This document shows, piece after piece, positions 23,114 to 35,729 of a stretch of 64,000 nucleotides of DNA (position 1 is its first letter; every line of letters begins with the position of its first letter). Source of the stretch: Porpolomopsis calyptriformis (lineage: Eukaryota; Basidiomycota; Agaricomycetes; Agaricales; Hygrophoraceae); assembly GCA_951640195.1 (NCBI GenBank), contig OX621173.1, forward strand, positions 1,405,780 to 1,469,779, given 5' to 3'. Below the pieces are notes generated by a model, which was given only the letters and a program-made list of their open reading frames with translations, was not told where the DNA came from and did not search any database. A program made the translations under genes and the position numbers.

Positions 23114-25532
23114 CTATTCCTCCAGGAAAAAATAGTTGCCGGCACCTGAAAAAAAAAGGTTTTAGCTATTCGTGGTGATGAAGGGGAAGACACCCACTCT
23201 TCTGCTCCCGATCCTTGACACTATCGCGTTTGTTCACGCGTGGCCTAAAGTTGGTTGGATCTCGTCGGAATGTGATCTCCAAAGACGCTAAAAACCTGTT
23301 CATTCCTGACAGAAGTGATTGTGGCCTGGAACAGAATGAGGAGTTAGGCAAGATATCGACCCCTGAAGAATGAATCTCAGCAACGCACGGTGTGGCTGTC
23401 GCTGATATGGCTGGTTGACCTTCGAAGACAATCACACGGTCGGCGAGATAGGTGGCCATGATGAAATCGTGTTCGATAACAAAGGCCGTCTTCTTTGCGT
23501 GAAGTATGAACCTGCATATCCCCATCAAGCAAGACAGAACGCTATGACAACCGAATCAAGCACAGACCGTTTGATGACCTTACTGGCAATAATACGCTGC
23601 TCGGAGTCAAGGAAACTGGAAGAATGTCAGGGACAATTATACCAGTCGCTGCGAATCACCATACCTGCTGGGCTCGTCAAGGAGGTAGACAGAAACGTTC
23701 GGCTTGCCTGAATATTATCTCAGTAGACCGTAGGTAAGGCGACAAGAGTCACAGACCTAAGGCCAGGACAATCGCTACTCTTTGCAGTTCGCCTCCCGAG
23801 AGGGTTTTCACGTCCTGGTCCATAATGCTATCCAGGCTCATAGGCTTCAGAACGTCCGACTGGAATTGAGAGTGCATGAACGCGTGTTTGATCTGCTTCA
23901 ACAGAAGCATTCGCACGGTTCCCGGGAACTTGGGTGAGATTGTTTGTGGTTTGAGTGACACAGCGAGGGACAGTTTATCTATCTCATCATCGGGTGTTTC
24001 ATGACCAGCAAGAAGTCGGACCAGTGTGGTTTTCCCGGTCCCGTTCTCCCCAAGCATAACAATGATTTCGGAATCCGTGTAACTCCCCCCTTCCACAGTT
24101 AGCTTGAAGCCACCCAAGGTTTTTGTCATGGAAGGGTAGGAATAGTGCCGGGTTTTGTCGACTATGATTTCTTCTGCTGTCTCCATCATTTTGAAGGTGA
24201 GGGATTCATCCCGGAATCGCAAATTCTCAGTGGGAATAAAGCCATCAAGAAAGATATTAATACCTGAGTTTCGTTGTCAAATTTATGGCATATAAAGGGA
24301 CGGAATTCACAAACCTTCCCGAACCGATGCAGGCATCGTGACTACACCGTACATGGATGGCTTCCCATACAGGCAGCAGATGAAGTCCGAAAGGTAGTCT
24401 AGAACTGAAAGATCGTGCTCGACAGCGACCACATAACAGTCTGGAGTTAGGAGTGACCGAATAACCTGGGCAGCCTTTAGTCTTTGCTTTATATCCAAGT
24501 AACTCGAAGGCTCGTCAAACATGTATCTGCAGGTCCGTCAATCAAACGAGATGTCTCTCTCTCCCGTATGCTTGAAAAATGACACATACACATCTGCTCG
24601 CTGTATGCAGGACATGGCAATAGCGAACCTTTGAAGTTCTCCGCCAGACAGTTGAGTCACTTGGCGATCCAAAACTTGATTCAGCTCGAGCTCGTCGCAC
24701 ATGTGTTGCTTGTTATCGAGTTCCATCTTGTTATCAAGCATCTGCGATACGGTCATCTGGCCTTTCACCGCCCTAGGAATGTGGTCCACATATTGAGGTT
24801 TGATTAGCGCTTTCAGGTTGTCCTCTAAGACTTTTGTAAAGTAGTTCTGCAACTCTGATCCACGAAAGTATTTCAGAATCTCTTGCCAATCGGGTGGGTC
24901 CTGTGGTGACGAATCGGATTCAAGGAAATTTATGCTGGTCCAAAGACCATAACCTACATCATAACGGCCGAGGTTCGGCTTGAGTTTGCCAGCCAATATT
25001 TTTAATGCGGTGCTTTTTCCAATACCATTAGTTCCGACCAATCCCAATACTTGGCCGGGTCTTGGCGTTGGTAGCCGATGGAGTTTAAATGCGTTGGCTG
25101 TATATCGATGAGTAACTTGTGTTTCGAGATTGGTTGGTAGATTGATGATTGCAATCGCTTCAAATGGACACCTAGAGGAAAAATATAAGCGCAAGATACT
25201 TGGGAGATATGATTTGAGGAGATGGCAATCTCACTTTTTTACGCAGATACCGCATCCAATGCAGAGAAACTCGGAGATGAAGGCGATCTTGTCTGATGGT
25301 TTCACCTCTATGCAGAGTTTACCTATGAGTTGAGTGAGCGTCAGCTAAAGGACGGATTCCTGTTCGTTTACCCATTTTTACTACCGGACATGACTACAGC
25401 GAACAATCATTTGTCAAGGGTGTAGATCATTCGGGAGGTAAGGGTACTTGCTTTTTTGCACTCTTGGGCGCATCTTTTGGGTTTACACCGGTTTGAGTCT
25501 ACGATGGCGATACGGGTTATCTTGTCTGCCAT
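23114..25532 (-). CDS. RLI1: Ribosome-recycling ATPase ABCE1 / Rli1
   Basis: An essential iron-sulfur ABC protein that splits ribosomes after termination. Twelve exons give 602 residues: 25532-25452, 25393-25372, 25322-25235, 25171-24958, 24900-24590, 24526-24315, 24263-23757, 23707-23665, 23615-23568, 23511-23389, 23325-23198, 23145-23114. Two ferredoxin-like cysteine clusters are present ([15 protein letters not shown] and [12 protein letters not shown]). ABC1 has Walker [10 protein letters not shown], signature [12 protein letters not shown] and Walker [14 protein letters not shown]2 has [21 protein letters not shown] and LLDEPSSFLD. The protein ends in NYFFLEE. The first intron (25451-25394) is GC-AG; only that junction restores the invariant KSCPVV. 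Introns 24957-24901 and 23388-23326 are multiples of three without stops but interrupt conserved sequence, so they were removed. Confidence 0.96.
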
Positions 25533-25618
25533 CTTGGCGGTGGAGCTGAGAGGGATTGCCTTATTTAGTAAGTGTAATCTCAGTGGCGTTTGCTATCTAT
25601 CTCTCAGTCGGCGCTCTC
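25533..25618. promoter_or_regulatory. 86-bp divergent promoter, RLI1 / NB-ARC-TPR gene
   Basis: Only 86 bp separate the RLI1 start codon (leftward) from the best start of the NB-ARC gene (rightward). Core promoter elements of both must overlap each other or the neighbouring coding sequence. No sequence motif is assigned. Confidence 0.35.
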
Positions 25619-28314
25619 ATGAGCAACTTTTCTCTGGGTACCCTCAGCGCAAGTCATGCTACAGCGACCTTGGTGGGAGGAAATCAAGTCACGAATGTCA
25701 ATTATAACCTAGCCCCAGGTCAGTCAGATGACAATGGTCGTTGATCTGTGTTTTGCGCTTGCGCCAATGGCAACCTTTCACTCGCTCGCCAGTCCACCAT
25801 CTTTCTGACGTTCTTGTGAATTCTAGAATCGGAGAACGCAGGTTTACACCAACGTATGAACGATGCTCCTATCGATCTTCTCTCGGCACATTTCACTGGA
25901 AGAGAGAAAGAATTCAAATTTGTAAAGGAATCGCTGAACAAACGCCCAGGCAATCTACCAAGCCGTTGCGCTATTTATGGGATGCCAGGGCTAGGGAAGA
26001 CTCAGTTAATGTTGAAGTACGCAAAACTTTCATTCGAAAACCGTTGGTACTCCCATATCTTCTGGACATCGGCTACGGCTGTCGACAAGCTAAACCAAGG
26101 GTTTGCTAAAATTCTCGATCTCGTCGACGATCACAGCCGCTACCCTCAGGATCAGAGTGCGAAGCTAACATCGACGAGACGCTGGTTGGAAGAGCCGCGA
26201 GGAAGTGACATCGATTGGCTTCTGGTCGTTGACAACGTTCACCGCGATGCACTGAGCTTTCTTCGCTTGCATCTGCCTCGGTGTAATGTCCGAGGGAGCA
26301 TTCTCTTCACCACACGGACGGCTGATGTTGCTAGCGCTTTAACAAACCCGGCGGGAATGCAGTATCCGATACTCGCACTTCAGACGTTGGACCTGACAGA
26401 GGCGGCGAACCTTCTTGTTGCAGATGCAGGTATCGATTCGGAAATCACAACACCATCCCTCATGAGGGAAGCTGAAGCATTAGTCAATTCCGTTGGTCGT
26501 CTGCCTCTTGCTGTCGTTCATTCGGCGTCGTTCATAAAGCAAACGGGTACGACTCTAGGTGATTTGCTCGAGTTGTATGACAGTAGGCAAAAGATGCAAG
26601 TACGTTTATCTCCACCACTTACGCCAAGTACAAGTCTTCACATACTCCGATAGCTGATTGAATGGGAGAATGATCTGAATACTTACGAGGAGCGATCTGT
26701 CGCGGCCACATTTTCTAACCTGTTCAATCAGCTGAATGACGAATCTCGCAATGTCAGCAATCTTCTGAAAGTTCTCTCATTCCTCGACCCAGAGAACATA
26801 CCCGTGAAGATGATTGTTGAAGGCGCCAGGCGATTATCAGACCCCCAGAACCCTGGGCCATTTGCAGACCCGCCACCAGCATATCCTCTTGCCTCGACAT
26901 CCTCTTCGCCACCACCACCATCATTACCCCCATTACGACAGCAGAATGAATGGGGAAAGCGTCATTCGCCATTGCGTCGCGCTATTACAACTGAAACTGA
27001 CGACACGAGGTCCACATCTCGGATACCATTGGAAACCTCTTCACTGATTTCCTTAATTCTCTCGCCAATCGAGTTTCAGAAAGCCATACAAAAACTCAAC
27101 AATCTATCTCTGGTTGAGCATCGACCAACTATTGGAGACCCTTCGTTGTGGATGCACGATTTGGTCCAATTCATGATGCAGGAGTCTGCGAGGACAGAAG
27201 ACACTTATCAACAGTGGCTCCAACTATCCGTGTCGCTTGTCTGTTCCGCCTTCAACCACATCAAAGCTCCCGAATTACCACAATCGTGGCCCGAATGCGA
27301 GACATTCGTACCTCATTTACGATCTCTGAACGAAGCATGGGATGACACTTATGGCTTCAACGAGGAGCTGAGAATGGCCAAGTTCAATCTTGCCAAATAT
27401 CTATCGGGACGTGGGCGATACGATGAAGCTGAGGAGTTGTTCAAGCAGGTCGTTGAAGTGGCGAAGAAGCGTTTAGGGGTTCATCACCCACCACACTCAC
27501 CTCGATGGACAATCTCGCATCGGTGTATAAGTCCAAAGGACGGTACGACGACGCTGAGATGCTGCTTAAGCAGGTGTTTGTTGGCAGGCAGAAGCTTCTA
27601 GGAGCTGATCACCCCGACACACTCTTCCCAATGAACAATCTCGCATTGGTGTATAAGTCCCAAGGACGGCACGCCGATGCTGAGATGCTGCATAAACAGG
27701 TGTTAGCCTGCAGGAGGAAGCTTCTAGGAGCTGATCATCCCGGCACACTCCTATCAATGAACAATCTCGCTTCGGTGTATAAGGCGCAAGGACTGTACGA
27801 CGACGCTGAGATGCTGCATAAACAGGTGTTAGCTGGCAGGCAGAAGCTTCTAGGAGCTGATCACCCCGACACACTCGTCTCAATGAACAATCTTGCATTG
27901 GTGTATGCGTCTCAAGGACGGTACGGCAACGCTGAGATGCTGCTTAAGCAGGTGTTAGCTTGCAGGCAGAAGCTTCTAGGAGCTGATCACCCCGACTCAC
28001 TTGTCTCAATGAACAATCTTGCATTGGTGTATAGGTCTCAAGGACGGTACGGCGACGCTGAGATGCTGCTTAAGCAGGTGTTAGCTGGCAGGCAGAAGCT
28101 TCTAGGAGCTGATCACCCTGACACACTCCTCTCAATGCACAACCTCGCATCGATGTATGAGTCCCAAGAACGGTATGATGAGACGGCTGCAATTCACAAG
28201 GTGGTCTTAGCTGGTTGGGAGAAGTGTCTCGGAAGCGATCACCCATACACACGAGCCACAGCCCGTCATCTTGCCCGTCTCTCTCAGCTACAAGGACAAG
28301 ATACCGAGAGGTAA
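25619..28314 (+). CDS. NB-ARC-TPR NLR with an apparent one-base frameshift
   Basis: A STAND NTPase with C-terminal tetratricopeptide repeats, the second NLR of this window. Exons are 25619-25718, 25827-26599 and 26654-28314. The short N-terminus (LVGGNQVTNVNYN) is followed by LSAHFTGREKEFKFV; NB-ARC has Walker A GMPGLGKTQL, Walker B WLLVVDN, sensor GSILFTTRT, GLPL-like GRLPLAVVH and an MHD motif WMHDLVQFM. A Pro/Ser linker interrupts the winged-helix region. TPRs begin at about 27,360. At 27,487-27,489 (CCC) the frame shifts: one extra base would continue HHP into T-T-L-T-S-M-D-N-L-A, matching the linker of every later repeat. It is a one-base deletion in the genome or a sequence error. If real, the protein ends about 40 codons later, at 27,601. 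Confidence 0.85.
27505..28260 (+). repeat. Six 42-residue TPR units (kinesin-light-chain type)
   Basis: Six units of 126 nt follow a consensus like MNNLASVYxSQGRYxDAEML + LKQVLAxRQKLLG + ADHPDTLxS. DNA identity between units is high (for example the run AAGCTTCTAGGAGCTGATCA recurs in every unit except the last), pointing to recent tandem duplication. Partial units flank the array on both sides. The last unit is the most diverged, as is typical for array edges. Confidence 0.92.
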
Positions 28315-28573
28315 CCAAAGATGAAGAAGCACCCACGAACGACCGGCCTGCGATCAACTGAGTCGTGAGGGAGCTCACTTTGCAATTGCTGGCCTTCCGT
28401 CATTCTCCTCATTTGTATCATGGTTACATCTTATGCACTCCTGTCGCTGCCGATTGTTGTGTCGTTATCTTGGATTTGGTCGACGGCAGTGATTCACCGA
28501 GGTTACACCTTACAATTAATTTCCACATATTACTAATCACATCATTGCGATCGCAACTTGCTCGACCTCAAGC

Positions 28574-29208
28574 ATGGGTAAAAAGAAATCCAACGACAAT
28601 AAATCTGGGGGTGACAAGAAGGCCAAACCAGTCAAGTCAGATGATTCCGACAACACTTCATCCAAGGTGTGAGCCTCGTTTTTCTTATTTTCTGATGCAC
28701 TGTCCTACAAATGGTGGTCCTAATGTCGCAACCAAGTAGGGAAAAAGCAGCGTGAAACCTGCGACAGCCATCAACGTTCGTCACATTTTATGTGAAAAGC
28801 ACTCCAAAGCGACCGAGGCATTGCAAAAACTCCAGGTCCGATCCTCACTCGATCTCAAGTAACTTTGAGGTTCACCTTGATTATACCAGGATGGTGAACG
28901 ATTCGACAAAGTTGCACAGGAGTACTCAGAAGACAAAGCAAAAGGTATTGTTGCGTTCTTCACCTTTTCTACAAAAATCTTATGGTCTTGTCCCAGCTGG
29001 AGGCAGTCTTGGATGGATGACCCGAGGCTCCATGGTGGTGCGCCTCAACATCTTATGGCAGTAAGTTCACTTTGAATCCTCCCCGTAGGGTCCCTTCCAG
29101 GATGCTGCATTCGCATTGGCAACTTCCTCTATCAACAAACCGGTGCTTTCCCCTCTCGTCAAAACTAATTTTGGATACCACATTATCATGGTGGAAGGAC
29201 GGCGTTGA
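28574..29208 (+). CDS. Par14-type parvulin peptidyl-prolyl isomerase
   Basis: A small rotamase that isomerises peptidyl-proline bonds; human Par14 (PIN4) family members act in ribosome biogenesis and chromatin. Five exons (28574-28666, 28740-28835, 28890-28944, 28997-29037, 29089-29208) give 134 residues. A Lys-rich, disordered N-terminus precedes the rotamase domain: [48 protein letters not shown] and the C-terminal [12 protein letters not shown]. All introns are GT-AG. There is no WW domain, so it is not Pin1-like. The strand and start are fixed by the conserved N-terminal MGKKK. Confidence 0.92.
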
Positions 29209-29708
29209 GTGGTCCTCAAGCCTACCGAACAAAGGGATTCGACAGTCCGAAGAGCTGTAAACGGTGCCAAATATATAAACGCATTTAACAATCTATCAGC
29301 GCAGGACAATAAGACGACAATCGATGATAATGAAATTACAGTTACACATAAAATATATGTTAAATAATGGTTGTTGTCTTGAGAGTTGACGGTAAATTGG
29401 CAGTGTCTTGAATAGCTCCGCAGTATTGTGTAAGGTATTGTAACCGGATACGAATCGAGAGTCGGATCAGAACGGACAAGGCAGTAAAGTGAAATGTAAG
29501 TGCTAGTCTTGCCATCAAAGCGTTGGAAAGACAGCGTAGTCAACTTGACTATCACATGTTGGCCACGAGGGGGCATCAACCACCATGATCGTGTCAGTTA
29601 CTAGAGGCTGACTATGAGGACAAACTTGAGATTGAGGACACAGTCGATTGTTTCATCTGAAGTCTTACCTTGTGATGTAGATCGTGACTTGGTATCTCCC
29701 GGAGCCGG
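29209..29708. other. Intergenic between converging genes
   Basis: 3' flanks of the parvulin and SNT1-like genes. No conserved frame is seen on either strand. Confidence 0.5.
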
Positions 29709-32700
29709 CTAAGGAAACCACGAAATTGGCGGAGGCGCCGAGTCGCCACCTGCACTCAAAAGATCGTGAAGTTGTAGGCGACGCGAGGAGGGTACACTGC
29801 CTTGTGGATCCTCTAGCTTGAGAGAGATGCTTGAGATTCCGTCCAACAAGGTTGTGCTGATCACTGGTGACATGATTCCAGAACCAGGGACATGGAGAAC
29901 TTCTTTCCAGCTATCGTGAGCAATCTCAGGTGTTGGCGAACGTTTCGGGGCAGAAGCTGCCACTTCCGCCAGGTTGAGTGCTACGCGATTGCTTCTATAG
30001 TAGTTGCTCACTTGAATGGTGGTCTGATACTAAAATAAGCAAGTCGCATGGAACGAAATATTTGGAAACATTAACCTTGTTAGGCATTGACGCCGCTATT
30101 CGTTTGAAGTCGTCGCCATATTGGGCAAGAAGACCAAGAAAAAGATCTACAAGCCGATAGGGGTTAGGCAAGAAAGGCAGGCAGTACTGGTACACATACT
30201 TCTATCATCCTCAGACCACTGAGCATTCGATGTCGCGGTCTTGCGACGAACAGCAACAGTCGTACTCTGATCGATAAATTTGGTTTCTCCCACAGGGTCT
30301 TCAGCCGGCGCTGATGTCGTGTTGGGCTTTGCCCTGCGCCTATTCCGTCCCTTTTTGGTTGGCTTAGGCTCTGGATCCTATCAAGATAAAGATCATGAGC
30401 AAGTAGTACGAAGAAATCTAACCAAAGCTAACTTTGCCGTCTTCATCACCGTCGTCCTGATCAACGGGTGCAGTGGATCGAGACCGTGTGTTACTTCGGC
30501 GTTTCGATTGTCGCGCATCTGGTTCAGGAGTGGGCGTCGAGACAGGTGTTGCCTCCAAGTGGGTACTTCGGCGAGGCAGCCATGACTTTTTCGCCTCTAA
30601 AGTCAAGATCGGGACCACCCGCCTGCGTCGGGTTGTGGGACCGTTATGAAGAGATGAACCAGAGTCGCGATGCACCTCGTCGTCATGTCGTCTGATATCT
30701 GCCAATAATCCGTTACCCTTCTGCTTATCTCGCCTCGTACCTCTCCTTCGTTTGTTTGGAGCGAATTGTGATACCACTTTGCGAAAATCAATGAGGGTTT
30801 TTTTGTGCAGATAATAGTAGTCGACACATTGAGCAGCTGTTTTATTTGGAAGGTGCTCGGCAATGATCCCGAATTGTTTCGGGTAAGCAGCAAACTTGTC
30901 AAGAAAGGTCTCTTTTTCTTCATCTGTCCAATCGTGGATCCCCGTGTGGGGTGCATAGAACTCGTTAGGATTCTCGACAAGATTATTCGTATCATCGTAG
31001 AGATGGTCGACTTGGCCTTGTACAACGGAAATCATGTCGGGGACCACTGCGATGTTGCGTATAGCGAGGTGATTAGGATCGGTGAGGTCATCATTGCCAA
31101 GGCTAGCAATAATCTGTTCCATTTCTAGATCAGAACGGACCGCATCGCCCAGAATTGCCGTGGATCTACGGGTAGTCCTGCCGGGATTCGGAGTGGGTTC
31201 TTCCGGTATGCCAGGCTTAGGGGCACTGTCTAGACGGGCACAGTGAGCTAGCCAGCGTTCATGGCGAGCCAAGTATTCCTCTCGAAGCCGCTTGATCTTC
31301 GCTTTCATTGCAGCTTGTCGATCGGCAAAATGTGTCACCAATGCTGCCTTGAGTGCCGAAAAAGAGCTCATTCTTTCGTCGAGTCGACTCCCTTCAGTCA
31401 TCTCGCGCACAAAACCTTCGGCAGCCGGAAGTTCGGTTGTATCGTTATCTGCATTGGCAAGATTGGCGAGATTGGCGAGATTGGCCACGAGAACGGGATT
31501 CACGCGTTCTTCACGCGTTTGAGTATCACAGAAAAATCTCGTGAACACATCAAGTTCAAGTGCATCCCTAAAGTCCTGGGAAATTTCAAGACGCGTATCC
31601 CTATCGTCTGAGGTGGACGGCGCGACATCATCTTGGCTCAGCTGGTGGCCAATGCTCTCGTCCATAACCCTTATGGAAGAAGTAAGGGCGGGTTGTGTAG
31701 ACGTGTCATTTCTGGTTGATGGCAAATCGGCTTCTATCTTTGGGTTCATTTGTAATTCTTGAACTAATGAGGGTTTCTGACCCAGGGTTGAGTCTATTTC
31801 GTTCCGCGATATAGCTAGCCGAGGAGGGGGTAAGATCGGGTGTGTGTGAAGGTTTTCGAAACGGTGGGTATCAAAGGGGGGTAAATTGTAGTCTCTTTGT
31901 GCGTCCACCCGAGGTAAACCAAGTGTCTCGGTGACGAATGGCGTATCCAGGGCTGGACGGGAGTCGGACGTGTTTGATGGTAGTGACTCTGACCGAAGGA
32001 ATCAGAAACTCATTATGGCAATAGGGGCGGAAGAGTTTGCATACCTCTTGGTGCATTTCCGATAGGAAGACTGGCTTGCTTGTACGATATTGGCTGTGAA
32101 TTTGTACTCGGTAGGGATTCTGGTGATGTCCTACGCGTATCGCCTGGCCGATCATCTCCACATGAGTTGATTTCGACACCGTCTTAGGAAGGTAACAATG
32201 GATAAAATGAAGAAACTCACAAGGTTCTGCTCGAGTATCATCCAGCTGGTGGTGAGGACCCTGCTTTGTCATTAGTTGCTGACCTGAGCTCTCATTATGT
32301 GCAGGTGGCAGGCTCTTTGGAACAACAGCTGGAGGGAGCTTCGGCCTGCTCTCATTCTTCGCAGGCATTTTGAGTTCGGTATCGGAAACAAAACCGGAAG
32401 TAGGATCTGTGGAAGTAGTAGCGGCCAAGGTAGAACCTTGGAGTCGGGGCAAATAGTCGTTCCCAACCGACTGATGATTATCCGAAGCGCGAGACGAAGC
32501 AATGGACGAACGAGAGGGCGATCGCACTTTAGCTCTTTTTCGAGGCCGTTCATCGACATTTTCAGACCCTCGTAACTCGGCTCTGACATCACTGTCGTGT
32601 GAATGTCGATCAGACGGAGAGAACGAACGATGGTCTCTGCTTGATTCACGACTGGTTCGTAAACTAGGAGGGAGGCTTAGTGGGCCCTGTGGGGGGGTAA

Positions 32701-33623
32701 TACTCCGTGGACGCTGGCTAGGGGTAGAGCTTGGAGGACGATGGCCGGAAGTAGGACTAGGAGAACGCGACCGAGAAGACGACCTGGCGCGAGGTTCTCT
32801 CCAGTCTAAAGAGTCGATGTAATTCCGAGTGTCCTCCCTGTTGTCCTCGTCATAACGAGGTCTGTAGCAATCTGCACGTGAGAATGGATACAAGGTACGG
32901 TAGTTTAGACCGATGGCAGGGGAACGATAATGGTCAAATCCGCTGGTGTATCGAGTTGGAAACCTCTCTGGAGAAAGCTCTTTGGAATCTCGTCTTCGGT
33001 GATCTGAATACCGGTCAGCAGGGAAAGACCTGGGACTGGAAAGCGAGTTTTTTGAGGTGAAGAACATTAATTAAATAAGGAGTCATACATTTCTGGGTGG
33101 CCCTCCCTGTTGTTGTGAGTTTGCTTCCAGGCGTCGGATGGTTCAAACATCGGTGTATCACGACGAGACCTTCCTTGCGTGGGAGAGGCTGAAGCTCGCA
33201 GTGGCCTTCTGTCTGGCCGGGAATAACTATCAAATGGTGATAGCGGAGTAGGTCGACCTCGTGCGTCAGTATCAGACAATTTAGAATGATCATGACGATC
33301 GGAGATTGGGGGACGATTATGAATTGAACGTGTGGGACGCCATGTATTTGGCCGAGATACGTTCGAATAATCATCGCGATCGGTATGAAGAGGAACATAA
33401 CTGTCGTATGATAAGCATCGACGAGGTGAGACGGGGGAAGGTGATTTCCGATGCTGAGGAACAGGTGCCACCTGGAACGGAAATCAGGTCAGTGAAAGAA
33501 GCAGTTTCGTCAGGATGGATTTCGACATACATCAAAAGAAGGAATTCTTTCAGATGAACGCCTGTAGTTATTCATAACTGCCGAGGGCGACAATGCTAAC
33601 GTTTCATAGTCTGCTGTAGTCAT
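29709..33623 (-). CDS. SNT1: Double-SANT corepressor, SNT1/NCoR-like
   Basis: A nuclear protein resembling yeast Snt1 (Set3 histone deacetylase complex) and animal NCoR/SMRT. Exons 33623-33531, 33471-33089, 33035-32221, 32155-32045, 31988-30433, 30377-30200, 30146-30076 and 30023-29709 give 1173 residues. The N-terminal 450 residues are disordered and rich in Arg, Ser and Pro. A helical region (residues about 600-700) precedes SANT 1 (HDWTDEEKETFLDKFAAYPK, then AAQCVDYYYLHKK). A basic linker follows, then SANT 2 (QWSEDDRN, GLLAQYGDDFKRIAASMPNK, TTIQVSNYYRSN), assembled across three introns. The acceptor of the third intron is ambiguous (32156 or 32183; both keep frame). Identity as SNT1 orthologue is probable rather than proven. 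Confidence 0.85.
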
Positions 33624-33858
33624 CACACGATTTGGGAGGAACTACGATGGGTTAACAAAATCCTGCGTAAAGATGATGCGGTAAAAAGGGGTGCTGAATT
33701 TGAGTGAAATAAATCAAACCTAGGGTTTCTTTAAAGGAGAATAACCATAGACCAATCAACCGAGATTTGCGGCGAAAGGTGAGGGAGAAGGCTAAGGTCT
33801 GGCAGTAGACGCCACTTTCATTAAACTCCGACTGAATTCGTTCCCACGGCACCCATCT

Positions 33859-35729
33859 ATGGACTCGACTGAACAGGCAGGACAAGCAGACGATGATCAG
33901 CGAGATCCCTCAAGGCTTTACTTCCAGACAGATCGCACTCGCAAGTCGATCTTATTCTCTTACTGGACGGTGTTTATTCTGGCCTTGCCGATCTGGTGGT
34001 ACATGACCAGTATCGAACGGTTATCCTTGCCGTACTCTCGGGTGGCAGTTCTGGCCGAGAAAGATCTTCTCTTTCCTGTCTATGTCGAACTAGAATCATC
34101 TGGTTCTGCAGAAATAGCAAGCAAAATCCAGGGACGGTTGTTCGAACGGTCCCTTCTTGCGCCATCCCTGTGGAAAGGACTTCGCGTTACTACAAACTCA
34201 AAAGTGGACATTGGTACGTCAGCGCAGGAAACAGCCGGAAGCAATTCTCATTTCCTAAACCCACTGAAGACACGCGTGATAGCTCTGGTGTTTATACCGT
34301 AGTCAATCGTTCTGGAGAACCAACCCTGCATCACAGGCGGTTGTATTTTCCGATCGAGGATGACGAAAGCTCGAGTAAGCTGCCGCCTTACATAAGGTTT
34401 CGGTGCTGAGTCCGCGCTGCTTTTGAAAGTATCTCGGCTAGTGGACATCCTTTCCGCTTTGCTCGTGCCTTACTCGGTGCCTGATCGAGAACAACGCGTC
34501 ATACAGTACTCGTCTCGCTATCGACTCTCCTTCACTTTATTAAACGAGGATGCTGCCGCCGGGAAACCCATCGTTGGCTGGGATATCTCTTCCGCCATCC
34601 CTCGTGAGTTCCCTCTGAACACTACCCATCTTGGCGCGGTCTAAAAGGAAGGGTAGGGCATATGTCTCCGATCACAAATTCCGTGTCCGCTTTGCATAAT
34701 TTCACTGTAGAGAGTCAAGTGCAGTTCCACGCCCCTCTAGCGTTCACGCCTCGATCCGTCTCTGGAGATGCATTTGGGCTGACCCTCGAAGATCTTACTG
34801 TATTCGTCAATTCAGCCGAGTGGACCTTGTGTACTCACTGTCTTTAAACGCTATTTATCAAACACTGACGCACGTTTCTTAGCTTCAAGCGTATCCAATG
34901 ATCCAGTATTGCATTTTGTCTTGTTCGTACCCGCTGCGTCTCGCCGACCGTTATACATCCTTGATGACAATCGTAAGATTTTTTTTAATCAACTCCCTTC
35001 ATGTCCTCTAATGCGTTGGAATATCTAGACGTACCATCTCCATCAAACGCCTTCCTATTACCCCAATGGGGTGGCATAGTCATCTACAACCCACCTCCAG
35101 AGGCATCATCTCACAAATTCCTATCCTCGGACCATCTCGACCCCATATTCACCTCCTTTGCCGACCAACTCTCGGCTCTTCTCGGGGTTCCGAAACTTCC
35201 AGATGGTGTTCGTGCAGCGGAAGCGGGTGCGACCGCTCCTGTGTTAACAGACTGGCAACTGGACGCCCTGTTACGACGCCGCACAGTGGAGAATGCTGAA
35301 GGCGGCCAGGACACGTTGCTGAGCATTATAAATCTAGCGGACCGAATTGGGTATATGCCCGTGGGACGGAATGTTAAGGACGACGTGCAGGACGCGTTGG
35401 CAGCACTCGATAAGGTCTTTTGTTGTGGCAAATGAATATTTACATCTGAGCTCACTACTCTATAGGTATACGCGCTTTCTTCAACCTCTCTCACCCGCGC
35501 GTTATATTACTCAAGCCGGGCCGTTACCTTGGCTTCTCGCGCGTTCTTCAACCCGGGAATGTTAGCGCGCTTGTATTTCCCTGCCGAACACAATTATGCA
35601 GTGTATACACCTCTTTTCGCGAGTGCTATCATTCCGCTGATTGGTGCTGCCTTGAGAGAGCTATGGAGGTGGCTGCGGAAGCAAAAAGAGCTGAGAGATA
35701 GAGCAAGGAGACGGACTAGGAATAGATAA
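33859..35729 (+). CDS. GPI17: GPI transamidase subunit PIG-S / Gpi17
   Basis: A subunit of the ER complex that attaches GPI anchors to proteins. Seven exons (33859-34213, 34270-34374, 34430-34603, 34657-34830, 34883-34972, 35029-35414, 35466-35729) give 515 residues, near the family size. An N-terminal membrane helix (ILFSYWTVFILALPIWWYMT) followed by SIERLSLP, a large luminal domain including LPQWGGIVIYNPP and TDWQLDALLRRRT, and a C-terminal helix (YTPLFASAIIPLIGAALREL) with a basic tail give the expected two-pass topology. All introns are phase 1 except the last, and all are 51-56 nt. The gene starts 235 bp from the divergent SNT1-like gene. Confidence 0.92.

Noticed and set aside
22734..23193. 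Frames of 76 to 135 codons on both strands
   Set aside because: They overlap each other, have no conserved motif and no consistent splice signals.
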